From contig DVMJ01000012.1 in NCBI GenBank assembly GCA_018715065.1, positions 1 to 40,175 of the forward strand: a DNA stretch of 40,175 bases, in the 5' to 3' direction. The translations under genes and the position numbers were made by a program. The notes beneath the pieces were generated by a model. The model was not told the DNA's origin. It ran no database searches and saw nothing but the letters and a program-made list of their open reading frames with translations. This document shows positions 1 to 7,475 of this stretch, piece by piece; position 1 is the first letter of the stretch, and each line of letters opens with the position of its first letter. This stretch comes from Fimiplasma intestinipullorum (GTDB taxonomy: Bacteria; Bacillota_I; Bacilli_A; Erysipelotrichales; Coprobacillaceae).

Positions 1-276
1 TTATTTAATTATTTTATTTATATTTTGGATTTACACAAATATCCAAGCTATCTTTTTATTCATTTCATATTCTTCCGGAATAGCCTAATTAATATTTATT
101 TATTGTCTAAATAATTTTTTATCGTTTCTTGCTTTCATTCAAACAAATCACCTCAGGACGATACCTGACATGTCTCCCGAATATTTCTGCAAACGATAAA
201 ACGTCATTCCTGAGTGAGATGATTTTGCTTTATTCAACCTATAGCTTATTCTATGCTATGCACAATGATTTAGCAC
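1..276. other. AT-rich intergenic flank, no supported gene
   Basis: This stretch lies downstream of the peptide-binding lipoprotein and its terminator. It is AT-rich and contains no open frame with a credible start and ribosome binding site. A short minus-strand frame at 119-229 is open but has no start codon. The arms TCAGG and CCTGA form a small inverted repeat near 152-166. I see nothing else in it. Confidence 0.5.
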
Positions 277-307
277 AAAAAAAGGTCAAACCTTGATTTG
301 ACCTTTT
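277..307 (-). terminator. Rho-independent terminator of the lipoprotein gene
   Basis: Arms AAAAGGTCAAA (280-290) and TTTGACCTTTT (297-307) pair perfectly around a 6-nt loop. On the minus strand the stem is followed by a run of T (complement of A277-A283). It lies just after the stop of the minus-strand gene ending at 320. Confidence 0.9.
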
Positions 308-319
308 AAAGCGATTTTG

Positions 320-2104
320 TTAACTGTTATATTGCTGTGCTTCTTCATAGGCTGCTTGTCTGCCTGCTTCATACTCTTCTCTAAACTGTTCATGTTCTTC
401 TGCCGTCACCGCATGATCCAAACCGACAATGCCTTTCCACTTATACTCATCAATGCCGGTTGGGGCATATGGTCGCGTGAATTCATTGATGGAAGTCACA
501 ATGTATGTACCACCCGACTGATACAATGGAATATAATAAGCATTCTCATTCAACCAGGCTTCGATATTAGCAAAGGCGGTATATCTTTCCTGTAGATCTG
601 TCATTTGATCTGCAACTTCGACCATTTCATCGAACTTTGCATAATCCCAATGGCTTGATCCTACCGACATAGAATTCACATTGTTCATCGTACCATCCTG
701 GCGTTGCTGGGAGTAGGATGACGAAGTATACTCTACAAAGATTACCGTCACATAATCGGTTCCTAAAGCTTGGATTGCTTCCTGCAAAAGTCTCGCCTGC
801 TGAGCACGCGTTTCATTTCCGGTCGGAACTGCCAATGTTAATTCAATCGGGAATGATACCCCCTGAGCTGTCAATTCCTCAATGGCAAGTTGGTTATACT
901 CTTCGGCAGTCTCTAAATCAAACTGACTGGTCTGCCATTGAGCGGAATCGCCCAGATCCAGATAATCCGTTCCATCTGGAGCCGTGACAAAACCACGTCC
1001 TGAATAGCTGAAGGCTTCAATCGATTCCGGATTGATCGGGTTAGATACTTCATTGTACATATCGCGATCGATTCCATAGAATAAGGATCTTCTGAAGTTC
1101 ACATTACTTAAAGCAGCGTTCGTGTCCTCACTATAACCAGTTTGATTATTCATAAAGATGACATAGGAACTGCTGTCCAATTCTTCCTGAATCAAATACT
1201 CACTGTCTTCATCATATAAGGATTGCGCCTGTGTCGTCAATAATGGCGCGTAACTGGCTTCGCCGCGCGTGAAGGCTTCATAAATGGATTCCTGGTCACG
1301 ATAGTAAAGCACATTGACCTCGTCAAAATGTACATTTTCCGCATCCCAGTAACTTTCATTCTTAGAAAAACGTCTGATGGAACCCGGTGTTAATTCATCT
1401 AAGATAAAAGCACCACAGTATAAGAAGTTGTCCTTGTTGTTACCAAAGCTGCTCGTACCATCATCCTGAGCGGACATCGATTCTACGAATTGACGATTGG
1501 CTGGATAGAAAGCCGCATAACAACATACTGAAGTGAAATATGGAACGGATTTGCTCATTGTATATTGCACGGTATATTGATCTAAGGCTTTGACACCTAC
1601 GCCCTCAAAGCTTGGCTGCTCACCGACGCTGCCGCCATCACGCCATTCAGTCATCGCATCATAATATTCCTGTGCGCCTTCGATCATGGTCGTGTAGCTT
1701 TGCAGGTTATTGGATGTTTCAGCCGGATCGAGAATAAACTCTGCTGAATAAACGAAGTCATCTGCGGTGACTTCACCGTAAACTTCACGATCCGAAGTTA
1801 ACCATTGAACCCCTTCTCTTAGATGGAAGGTCCAAACCGTATAATCTTCGTTATGTTCCCAGCTGGTCGCCAATGAAGGAACGATATTTCCATAGTTGTC
1901 CTGCTCCACTAAACCATCGACCAGATTGGCTGTGATCTGGAAGTCGGCAGCAGAAAAACTATACAAATAGTTCAATGTCGAATAATCACTCGATGAGATC
2001 GCATAGTCATTAAAGACCGTGGGATCATTGCTCGCTTCCTGATTGGAACAACCCGGCGTAACTAGCATACTAGCCATAAGCAAAGCGCTCACTGTACTTT
2101 TCAT
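320..2104 (-). CDS. Peptide/solute-binding lipoprotein (SBP family 5, OppA-like)
   Basis: Extracellular lipoprotein that presumably captures peptides for an ABC importer. The start at 2104 is chosen because AAAGGGGG lies just upstream; the frame is open further 5' only to a TTG. From this start the protein is 594 aa. It begins with a Lys, a hydrophobic stretch and a Cys at about residue 19 (VTPGC), a slightly atypical lipobox. Downstream the pattern is that of SBP_bac_5 proteins: an early segment with LVDGLVEQDNYGNIVPSLA, then W.FHLREGVQW, ending in a region with a long acidic/Gln-rich tail. No permease or ATPase genes adjoin it, and it has its own terminator, so it looks like an orphan binding protein serving a transporter elsewhere. 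Family assignment is firm; the actual ligand is unknown. Confidence 0.85.
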   Translation of the reverse strand: MKSTVSALLMASMLVTPGCSNQEASNDPTVFNDYAISSSDYSTLNYLYSFSAADFQITANLVDGLVEQDNYGNIVPSLATSWEHNEDYTVWTFHLREGVQWLTSDREVYGEVTADDFVYSAEFILDPAETSNNLQSYTTMIEGAQEYYDAMTEWRDGGSVGEQPSFEGVGVKALDQYTVQYTMSKSVPYFTSVCCYAAFYPANRQFVESMSAQDDGTSSFGNNKDNFLYCGAFILDELTPGSIRRFSKNESYWDAENVHFDEVNVLYYRDQESIYEAFTRGEASYAPLLTTQAQSLYDEDSEYLIQEELDSSSYVIFMNNQTGYSEDTNAALSNVNFRRSLFYGIDRDMYNEVSNPINPESIEAFSYSGRGFVTAPDGTDYLDLGDSAQWQTSQFDLETAEEYNQLAIEELTAQGVSFPIELTLAVPTGNETRAQQARLLQEAIQALGTDYVTVIFVEYTSSSYSQQRQDGTMNNVNSMSVGSSHWDYAKFDEMVEVADQMTDLQERYTAFANIEAWLNENAYYIPLYQSGGTYIVTSINEFTRPYAPTGIDEYKWKGIVGLDHAVTAEEHEQFREEYEAGRQAAYEEAQQYNS

Positions 2105-2289
2105 ATTGCCCCCTTTTTCTTTTATGCCCAAAGCTTAATCGTAAAATTCTAATTTTTCAATAGATATTTAGTATTTTAGATAATTCTATACGGTATGTTA
2201 TATTTAGCATCATGATTTCACATATAAGTTGAAAGGTGATGGAGAAATACGGTACGACATGACCCTTAATTGACCATGATTCATCTAAA

Positions 2290-2313
2290 GAAAAAAGCAG
2301 TCCAATGACTGCC
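2290..2313 (-). terminator. Rho-independent terminator of the xpaC-like operon
   Basis: Arms GCAGTC (2297-2302) and GACTGC (2307-2312) enclose a 4-nt loop. On the minus strand a T-run (complement of A2291-A2296) follows. It sits directly after the stop codon at 2314. Confidence 0.88.
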
Positions 2314-2862
2314 TTAAGACGTCTGATGATGCAATTCATCTCGAACCTTGCTCATCATATAGATATCTGAATTATTAATGATCTCAATCAGATCCTTTAA
2401 AGCTTGTTTATAACCCTCCTGATAACGATCGCGGCGATGTGAACGATTTTTCTCCTGTCTTTGTATTTCTCCATGCAGGATATGGCGCAAATAATGTGTA
2501 TCCAGATTGCTTTCCAATAGCTGACTGGCATATTGGTGCAGCGCAGTGAGATGACCGTCCCGAAAAGCCCCCCGATGACGCATATCATAACGAATTTTAG
2601 CCAGTTCGCCTTGAATAAATGTCGAACGATCGACAACGGCTTTCGGTGCATTAAAATCCGTCTGGCCACTCAATGGGGACACCTGACGGGTCAACGAGTC
2701 GAGGCCTTTTTCAAACATCTCTGACCAGCTCGCATAGCCGCTCTTTTGCAGGGAATCATCCAGTTTCTGTTTGATGTTCTGACTGAAGTCAGCTAACGAT
2801 TCAAGATTATCATCGATACTTTTGAAAAAATCATCCAGTTGTTCATCATTGGGTTTACTCAT
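2314..2862 (-). CDS. Uncharacterised partner of the XpaC-like protein
   Basis: I do not recognise a family. The 182-aa product is hydrophilic, probably helical, without a signal peptide or membrane segment. It has an acidic N-terminus (DEQLDDFFKSIDDNLESL) and a basic patch around residues 135-150 (EKNRSHRRDRYQEGYKQALK). The ATG at 2862 is chosen because AGGTGAG lies 5 nt upstream; a GTG three codons earlier is the alternative. The ATG overlaps the stop of the upstream xpaC-like gene (ATGAGTAA), implying translational coupling. In many Bacillota the gene after xpaC encodes the TelA/toxic-anion-resistance family; this protein is much shorter and shows no obvious resemblance, so the usual partner seems to be replaced or highly diverged. 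Confidence 0.75.
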   Translation of the reverse strand: MSKPNDEQLDDFFKSIDDNLESLADFSQNIKQKLDDSLQKSGYASWSEMFEKGLDSLTRQVSPLSGQTDFNAPKAVVDRSTFIQGELAKIRYDMRHRGAFRDGHLTALHQYASQLLESNLDTHYLRHILHGEIQRQEKNRSHRRDRYQEGYKQALKDLIEIINNSDIYMMSKVRDELHHQTS

Positions 2863-3727
2863 GTCGCTCACCTACACTTTCCAGGGTCCCTTCTTTAACC
2901 AGACCATCTCTTTTTAAGATAGCTTCCAGTACACTCATATCGCTCTTGATATTCAATACATCATCCTGCACCAGTGATGCGATCATGGTCTTTAACGCCT
3001 CTTCTACCAAGACCAGTGTTTTGGAGAGTTTCATCTCCATCTGCGCTAATTCTGCCGCACTGGCTCCTTTGGCTTCTAAGGTATGATACTGCTCTAAAAT
3101 GGAGAGCATCATGGGCAGATAATGCTGATAAAGCTTGCGCAAACGCGCGCTGACGCCCTCATAACGCGTTTCCAGCTCGTGGATCTGTCCCAGACGCGCA
3201 CTGATTGAACGCAGGCTGGCCTGAATTTCCGGCTGCTCGAAACGATGCATCTCCTGCTCAAGCATCTGACGATAGTAAGGAGCTCGTTTCTCTTCCTGAC
3301 GGTCATCGATTCCATTGTGGTTTTCATCTACAAAATCGCCATCTAAACAATAGGCCATCAGTTTTTCTTCGAGGGTGTAATAAGTCGCTTCAAAAGAGGG
3401 TGTCGAAGCAAAAGCGCTTAAAGGACTCACGTATTGTCCATCATAATAAACCACAAGATCGCGGAAATCCTGATAATCTTTACCCGGACGCTGGATAGAG
3501 ACGTGTTCGCTAATTTGCAGGGAGGGATGTGAAGTAAAATAACGATCCATCCCTTCCGTTAATTCTCTGATACGGCGCGCTTCCTGTTTTTTCGTCTGCC
3601 AATGACGCAAAGCATAAAAGCCGCTCGCCAGACATAGGATCCCGCCTGCCACCAGCAGGATCAGATTCATATTCACCAGTCCAATAACAGCCAACAGGAT
3701 CCCGATAACGAGTAAGACCATCGTCAT
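2855..3727 (-). CDS. XpaC-like protein (5-bromo-4-chloroindolyl phosphate hydrolysis family) with an EF-hand-like loop
   Basis: Membrane-anchored protein of the XpaC family, whose biochemical role is poorly defined. The N-terminus has two hydrophobic segments (about residues 1-16 and 20-40). The C-terminal half carries the family signature: a helical block with KLYQHYLPMMLSILEQYHTL, and later DVLNIKSDMSVLEAILKRDG. An unusual feature near residue 134 is DENHNGIDDRQE, which fits a D-x-N-x-N-G calcium-binding loop. A GTG at 3736 is an alternative start; the ATG at 3727 is better spaced from AAAGGA. It has a strong promoter overlapping the end of addA and is followed by a coupled unknown gene. 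Family call is good; the calcium-binding idea is inference. Confidence 0.8.
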   Translation of the reverse strand: MTMVLLVIGILLAVIGLVNMNLILLVAGGILCLASGFYALRHWQTKKQEARRIRELTEGMDRYFTSHPSLQISEHVSIQRPGKDYQDFRDLVVYYDGQYVSPLSAFASTPSFEATYYTLEEKLMAYCLDGDFVDENHNGIDDRQEEKRAPYYRQMLEQEMHRFEQPEIQASLRSISARLGQIHELETRYEGVSARLRKLYQHYLPMMLSILEQYHTLEAKGASAAELAQMEMKLSKTLVLVEEALKTMIASLVQDDVLNIKSDMSVLEAILKRDGLVKEGTLESVGERHE

Positions 3728-3752
3728 GACATTCACATCCTTTCTTGTATCA

Positions 3753-3781
3753 AGTATAGCACTTTTAGCATTTCATGACAA
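3753..3781 (-). promoter_or_regulatory. Promoter of the xpaC-like operon
   Basis: On the minus strand TTGTCA (3781-3776) and TATACT (3758-3753) are separated by 17 bp, close to the sigma-A consensus. The -35 element lies inside the 3' end of addA, so the xpaC-like operon can be transcribed independently. Confidence 0.75.
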
Positions 3782-6700
3782 CTTGCACCGCACGATCGAT
3801 ATGCAGATAATATAACCAGGCTTCGATACGATGCTGCGGATAGATTTTTTGGAGGACCTCGGCATACAATCCCAGCTGTGTCGCATGGCGGCTGGCCAAT
3901 TCCTCGTCGCTGGTTTTAGCACTGACACGGTCCGTCTTATAATCAATGATCCGAATCACATCCGCCTGGATACAAAAAGCATCCAGGGTGCCATGAAGCA
4001 ATTGTTCACCTTGCTTCATCACAAAAGGCTGTTCAACATAATAGCTGTCCGCTTCCTTGAGCCAGCGATAGCAAGGGCTCTGCCTGAAGGCTTCTAAATG
4101 AGGCAGATAATCCTTCAGGACCGCGATTTCTTCCTCATGATAGAGTCCTTCCTTTGCCAGGGTATCGATATGATCCGCTAAGGAAAGTGTCTCATCGAGT
4201 GGGTAGTATTCCATAAAGGCATGTACCAGGGTTCCTTTCGCACTGGCGGTGAGCCCACTCTGATGCGAAGGTGTCTCATTGCTGGCCTGATAAGAGATGG
4301 GCGACTCCTCCAGTGCCGTCACACGGATGCTTTCCTCCGTCTCGCTAAGTTGGGCATAGGGATAAACGGGATCTTCGGGCAGCTTTTCGAGATAGACCGC
4401 TGTTTCTGTCGCTACGCTCCTGGCTTCCGGCAACGTGTCGAGTGCCTGATGGGCATAGAGTCTTAGATCAAAATGGCTGTCTGCCAGATTCTCCTGAGTC
4501 ATCGGCAATTTTGTCAGCAGACCGGCATAACGGCTGACCTGCGCCACAAAAGCAGGATCTGCATCAAAGCTGAGATAACGTCCGCTCTTCAGGCTCGCAA
4601 GCACATCAGGATGGCGCATGATGGCGGGCAGGAGCCAGTCCAAATAATTTCTAGCCAAACGAACATGACGATTATAAATGATATGCTGGTTATCAGCGGT
4701 CTCCGGCATATCCGGCTCCATCTGACTCACTGCCTGGGACATCGCTTCCAGCCATTTCTTTTCAGTGACAGTTCCGGTAAGGATCAGCTTTTCCCCGGCT
4801 CTGGTCAAGGCAACATAGTAAATACGCATTTCCTCACTGATCGCCTCTAGCGTTTGCACCTGGCTTGTCAAACGATGATAAGGATTGGCATATTCCACCT
4901 GGACATCATGTAAATGAGCCGGCTGATCAAAAATCGTTGTGGATAGATCCACTAACTTCTTCGGCTTTAAGGACATCCCCAGATTTTTATCAAGAATGAT
5001 CTTGGAACGACTGTCCATCAGATTAAAGTCTTTCTGATGCATCGAAACGAAGACAACCGGGAATTCCAGACCCTTGGACTTGTGGATGGTCATAAACTGC
5101 ACGCTCTGACCATTTTGAATGGTTACGGCCGGACTATCCGATTGGCCGCTCATCGTTTCAAAATAAGCCAGCCAATCTTCAACCGTCTGCATCTTCAGAT
5201 TCGCTTCTCTGATCTTATCCAGCCACAACAGTAAATTGGCTTTTTTCGAAGCTCCATTGCGCTGACTGGAAACAAGATGCAAATAACCGCTCTCTTCTAA
5301 AAAGCGCTGATTCCAGGCTAAAAATGTCATTTTTTTCAAATCTTCCCGACTTTGCTGATACCATGCCGTAAAACGGTGTGAAGCCGCATCTTCACTTTGT
5401 CTTACCAGATCATAAAACTTGGCTTCCGGATCTTTTAAATGCCAGCGGGCCAGTGTCTCTTCACGCAAACCACTGAATAGAAACGGTGCCTTTAAAACCG
5501 ACACCATGGCAATGTCGTCATACGGATCAGCCATGATGCGATAGACCATCAGCAGCTGATTGATCTCATTACTGGATAATAAACCACTCGAAAGCACGAT
5601 CGAAGAAGGGATCCCATAGGCATCAAAGACTTTCTTATAGGTCAAAAACTGTGTGGTCGTACGCATCAGGACCGCCATATCCCCATAGTCAAAGGACAAA
5701 CGCTCATCCGCGCATAATTCCAGGATCCTCTTTGCGACAAGCCTGGCCTCATATTCCGCTTCATCCTTTTCTTCGAGCCTTTCGCTGTCTTCATCCACTA
5801 AAAGCACCTCTGTACAAAGGGGAGACGCCTGAAGTGCCAATCGCTCTTTTGCCTGACGGGTCTTCGTCTCTAATTCAGCCGTATCCCGACAGCCCTCTTT
5901 TCGTAAAAAATCATAGTTCAGCTGCGCGCTTGGATCACGCCAGTATTCTAACGAACCGACATGCTGATCCATGATCTGATCGAAAATAAAATTAATACTG
6001 TCCAGCACGATCTTATTGGAACGATAATTGAAGACAAGATCGATTCGCCTGGTCAATGCATCCTCTCCAAACTGATCGAATTTCGCTTTGAAGATCTCCG
6101 GATCGGCCTGACGAAAACGGTAGATGGACTGCTTCATGTCACCTACCATGAACATTCTGACAGGGTCGGACCCGGCCTGGGAAATCAGTTGGACCAGATT
6201 TTCCTGAATCATGTTGGTATCCTGGTATTCATCGACCATGATCTCATACAGCTGGTCATGTAAAGCAGCCCCAACCGGATATTCCGGCTGTAAAAGCATG
6301 GTCGCATAGCGCTCCAGATCATTGAAGTCCAGCACATTCTGGGCTTTTTTCATCTCACGATAGCGCGTTTCTAATTTTTCCAGCCAACCATTTTTACCTA
6401 AGAACACACTGACCACCCGATAGGTCGCCTGAAAGACGAGCTGTAAATTGGGAGCATCGGTGTCGATCAGTTCTGCGTAACGATCCTTATAACAGGCCAT
6501 CGCATCGCTTTTTAACTTACTGAATGTTTCTTTTTGACTGACTGCCTGATCGTCCAGATCTTTCCAGCCAATCAGATAGCTGGAGGTTAGCTTCAGTGTC
6601 GCCAGTTCATTGATCCCACCGCTGCCCATCAGGGTCTTTGCCTGATTCAGGCGTTCCAGCAAGATCAGATAATATTCACGACAGGCCTCATAAGGAACCG

Positions 6701-7475
6701 CCTTTTTGGCAGGACCAGCCCCCTGACTAGGTGGGCGCTGATAAAATGGATCGATTCCATGAATGGCGCAAAAAGATTTGAGCTCAGCCAGCTTCGCTAA
6801 TCCCACATAGCAGCTTTCCTTAAGCAGGGCACGCACCAGCGGAAAATGAATCCACTCGGCCTGGTCCTGATCCTGGCGTGCCATGAAGCCGTAAACTTCC
6901 TGGTCGAGCGTCTGCAGCCATGCTTCACGATCGGCCATGGCCTGCATCATTTCATAAAGCTGTTTGAAAAAACCATGAAGTTCCTCACGATCTTTGAAGT
7001 AAAGGTAACGCAGCTCCTTAAAGATGGGATCGGTGCTCGCTTCATCGATGGTAGCTGAGATAGCCTGATCCAGTAAAAAAGCATTATCACTCAAGATCTG
7101 ATATCCCTGATCCACCCCGACAAGATAACCATACATCCCAACCAGCTGATTACAAAAGCCATGGAAGTTGGTAATATAGGCAAAAGGCAGACGCTCTTTC
7201 TGACGCATCAGATGTGCCTTCAGTTCACCATCGCATCGACTGATCTCTTCCTCCAGCATGCCGACCAGACGTTGTTTCATTTCCTGGGCAGCCGCCTGGG
7301 TAAAGGTCAGTACTAAGAACTGATCGATATGCACGCCTTCTTTAAGCAGCTCCAGGATCCGGCTGACAAGAATGCGTGTCTTCCCTGATCCTGCCGGTGC
7401 CGATACCAGCACATGCTTATTGCGAATGTAGACGGCTTCTTCCTGTTGCGCATTAAAACCAGAGACACGACTCAT
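3765..7475 (-). CDS. addA: ATP-dependent helicase/nuclease subunit A
   Basis: Large subunit of the AddAB helicase-nuclease, which processes double-strand ends for RecA-dependent repair. The product is 1236 aa, close to Bacillus AddA. Visible motifs: Walker A SAPAGSGKT at residues 25-33; helicase motif II as MVDEYQDTN near residue 410; QSVQFMTIHKSKGLEFP and YYVALTRAGEKLILTG further on. The C-terminal RecB-type nuclease has GTLDAFCIQADVIRIIDYKTD, supplying the catalytic Asp and DxK. Its start overlaps the addB stop by 4 nt (ATGA at 7472-7475), the usual coupled addB-addA order. No frameshift or missing motif is apparent. Confidence 0.97.
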   Translation of the reverse strand: MSRVSGFNAQQEEAVYIRNKHVLVSAPAGSGKTRILVSRILELLKEGVHIDQFLVLTFTQAAAQEMKQRLVGMLEEEISRCDGELKAHLMRQKERLPFAYITNFHGFCNQLVGMYGYLVGVDQGYQILSDNAFLLDQAISATIDEASTDPIFKELRYLYFKDREELHGFFKQLYEMMQAMADREAWLQTLDQEVYGFMARQDQDQAEWIHFPLVRALLKESCYVGLAKLAELKSFCAIHGIDPFYQRPPSQGAGPAKKAVPYEACREYYLILLERLNQAKTLMGSGGINELATLKLTSSYLIGWKDLDDQAVSQKETFSKLKSDAMACYKDRYAELIDTDAPNLQLVFQATYRVVSVFLGKNGWLEKLETRYREMKKAQNVLDFNDLERYATMLLQPEYPVGAALHDQLYEIMVDEYQDTNMIQENLVQLISQAGSDPVRMFMVGDMKQSIYRFRQADPEIFKAKFDQFGEDALTRRIDLVFNYRSNKIVLDSINFIFDQIMDQHVGSLEYWRDPSAQLNYDFLRKEGCRDTAELETKTRQAKERLALQASPLCTEVLLVDEDSERLEEKDEAEYEARLVAKRILELCADERLSFDYGDMAVLMRTTTQFLTYKKVFDAYGIPSSIVLSSGLLSSNEINQLLMVYRIMADPYDDIAMVSVLKAPFLFSGLREETLARWHLKDPEAKFYDLVRQSEDAASHRFTAWYQQSREDLKKMTFLAWNQRFLEESGYLHLVSSQRNGASKKANLLLWLDKIREANLKMQTVEDWLAYFETMSGQSDSPAVTIQNGQSVQFMTIHKSKGLEFPVVFVSMHQKDFNLMDSRSKIILDKNLGMSLKPKKLVDLSTTIFDQPAHLHDVQVEYANPYHRLTSQVQTLEAISEEMRIYYVALTRAGEKLILTGTVTEKKWLEAMSQAVSQMEPDMPETADNQHIIYNRHVRLARNYLDWLLPAIMRHPDVLASLKSGRYLSFDADPAFVAQVSRYAGLLTKLPMTQENLADSHFDLRLYAHQALDTLPEARSVATETAVYLEKLPEDPVYPYAQLSETEESIRVTALEESPISYQASNETPSHQSGLTASAKGTLVHAFMEYYPLDETLSLADHIDTLAKEGLYHEEEIAVLKDYLPHLEAFRQSPCYRWLKEADSYYVEQPFVMKQGEQLLHGTLDAFCIQADVIRIIDYKTDRVSAKTSDEELASRHATQLGLYAEVLQKIYPQHRIEAWLYYLHIDRAVQVVMKC

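Noticed and set aside
119..229. Short minus-strand open frame in the left flank
   Set aside because: No start codon or ribosome binding site, and AT-rich surroundings; cannot be told from chance.
2157..2339. 60-codon minus-strand frame after the xpaC-like operon
   Set aside because: It overlaps the terminator and the end of the 182-aa gene and has no ribosome binding site.
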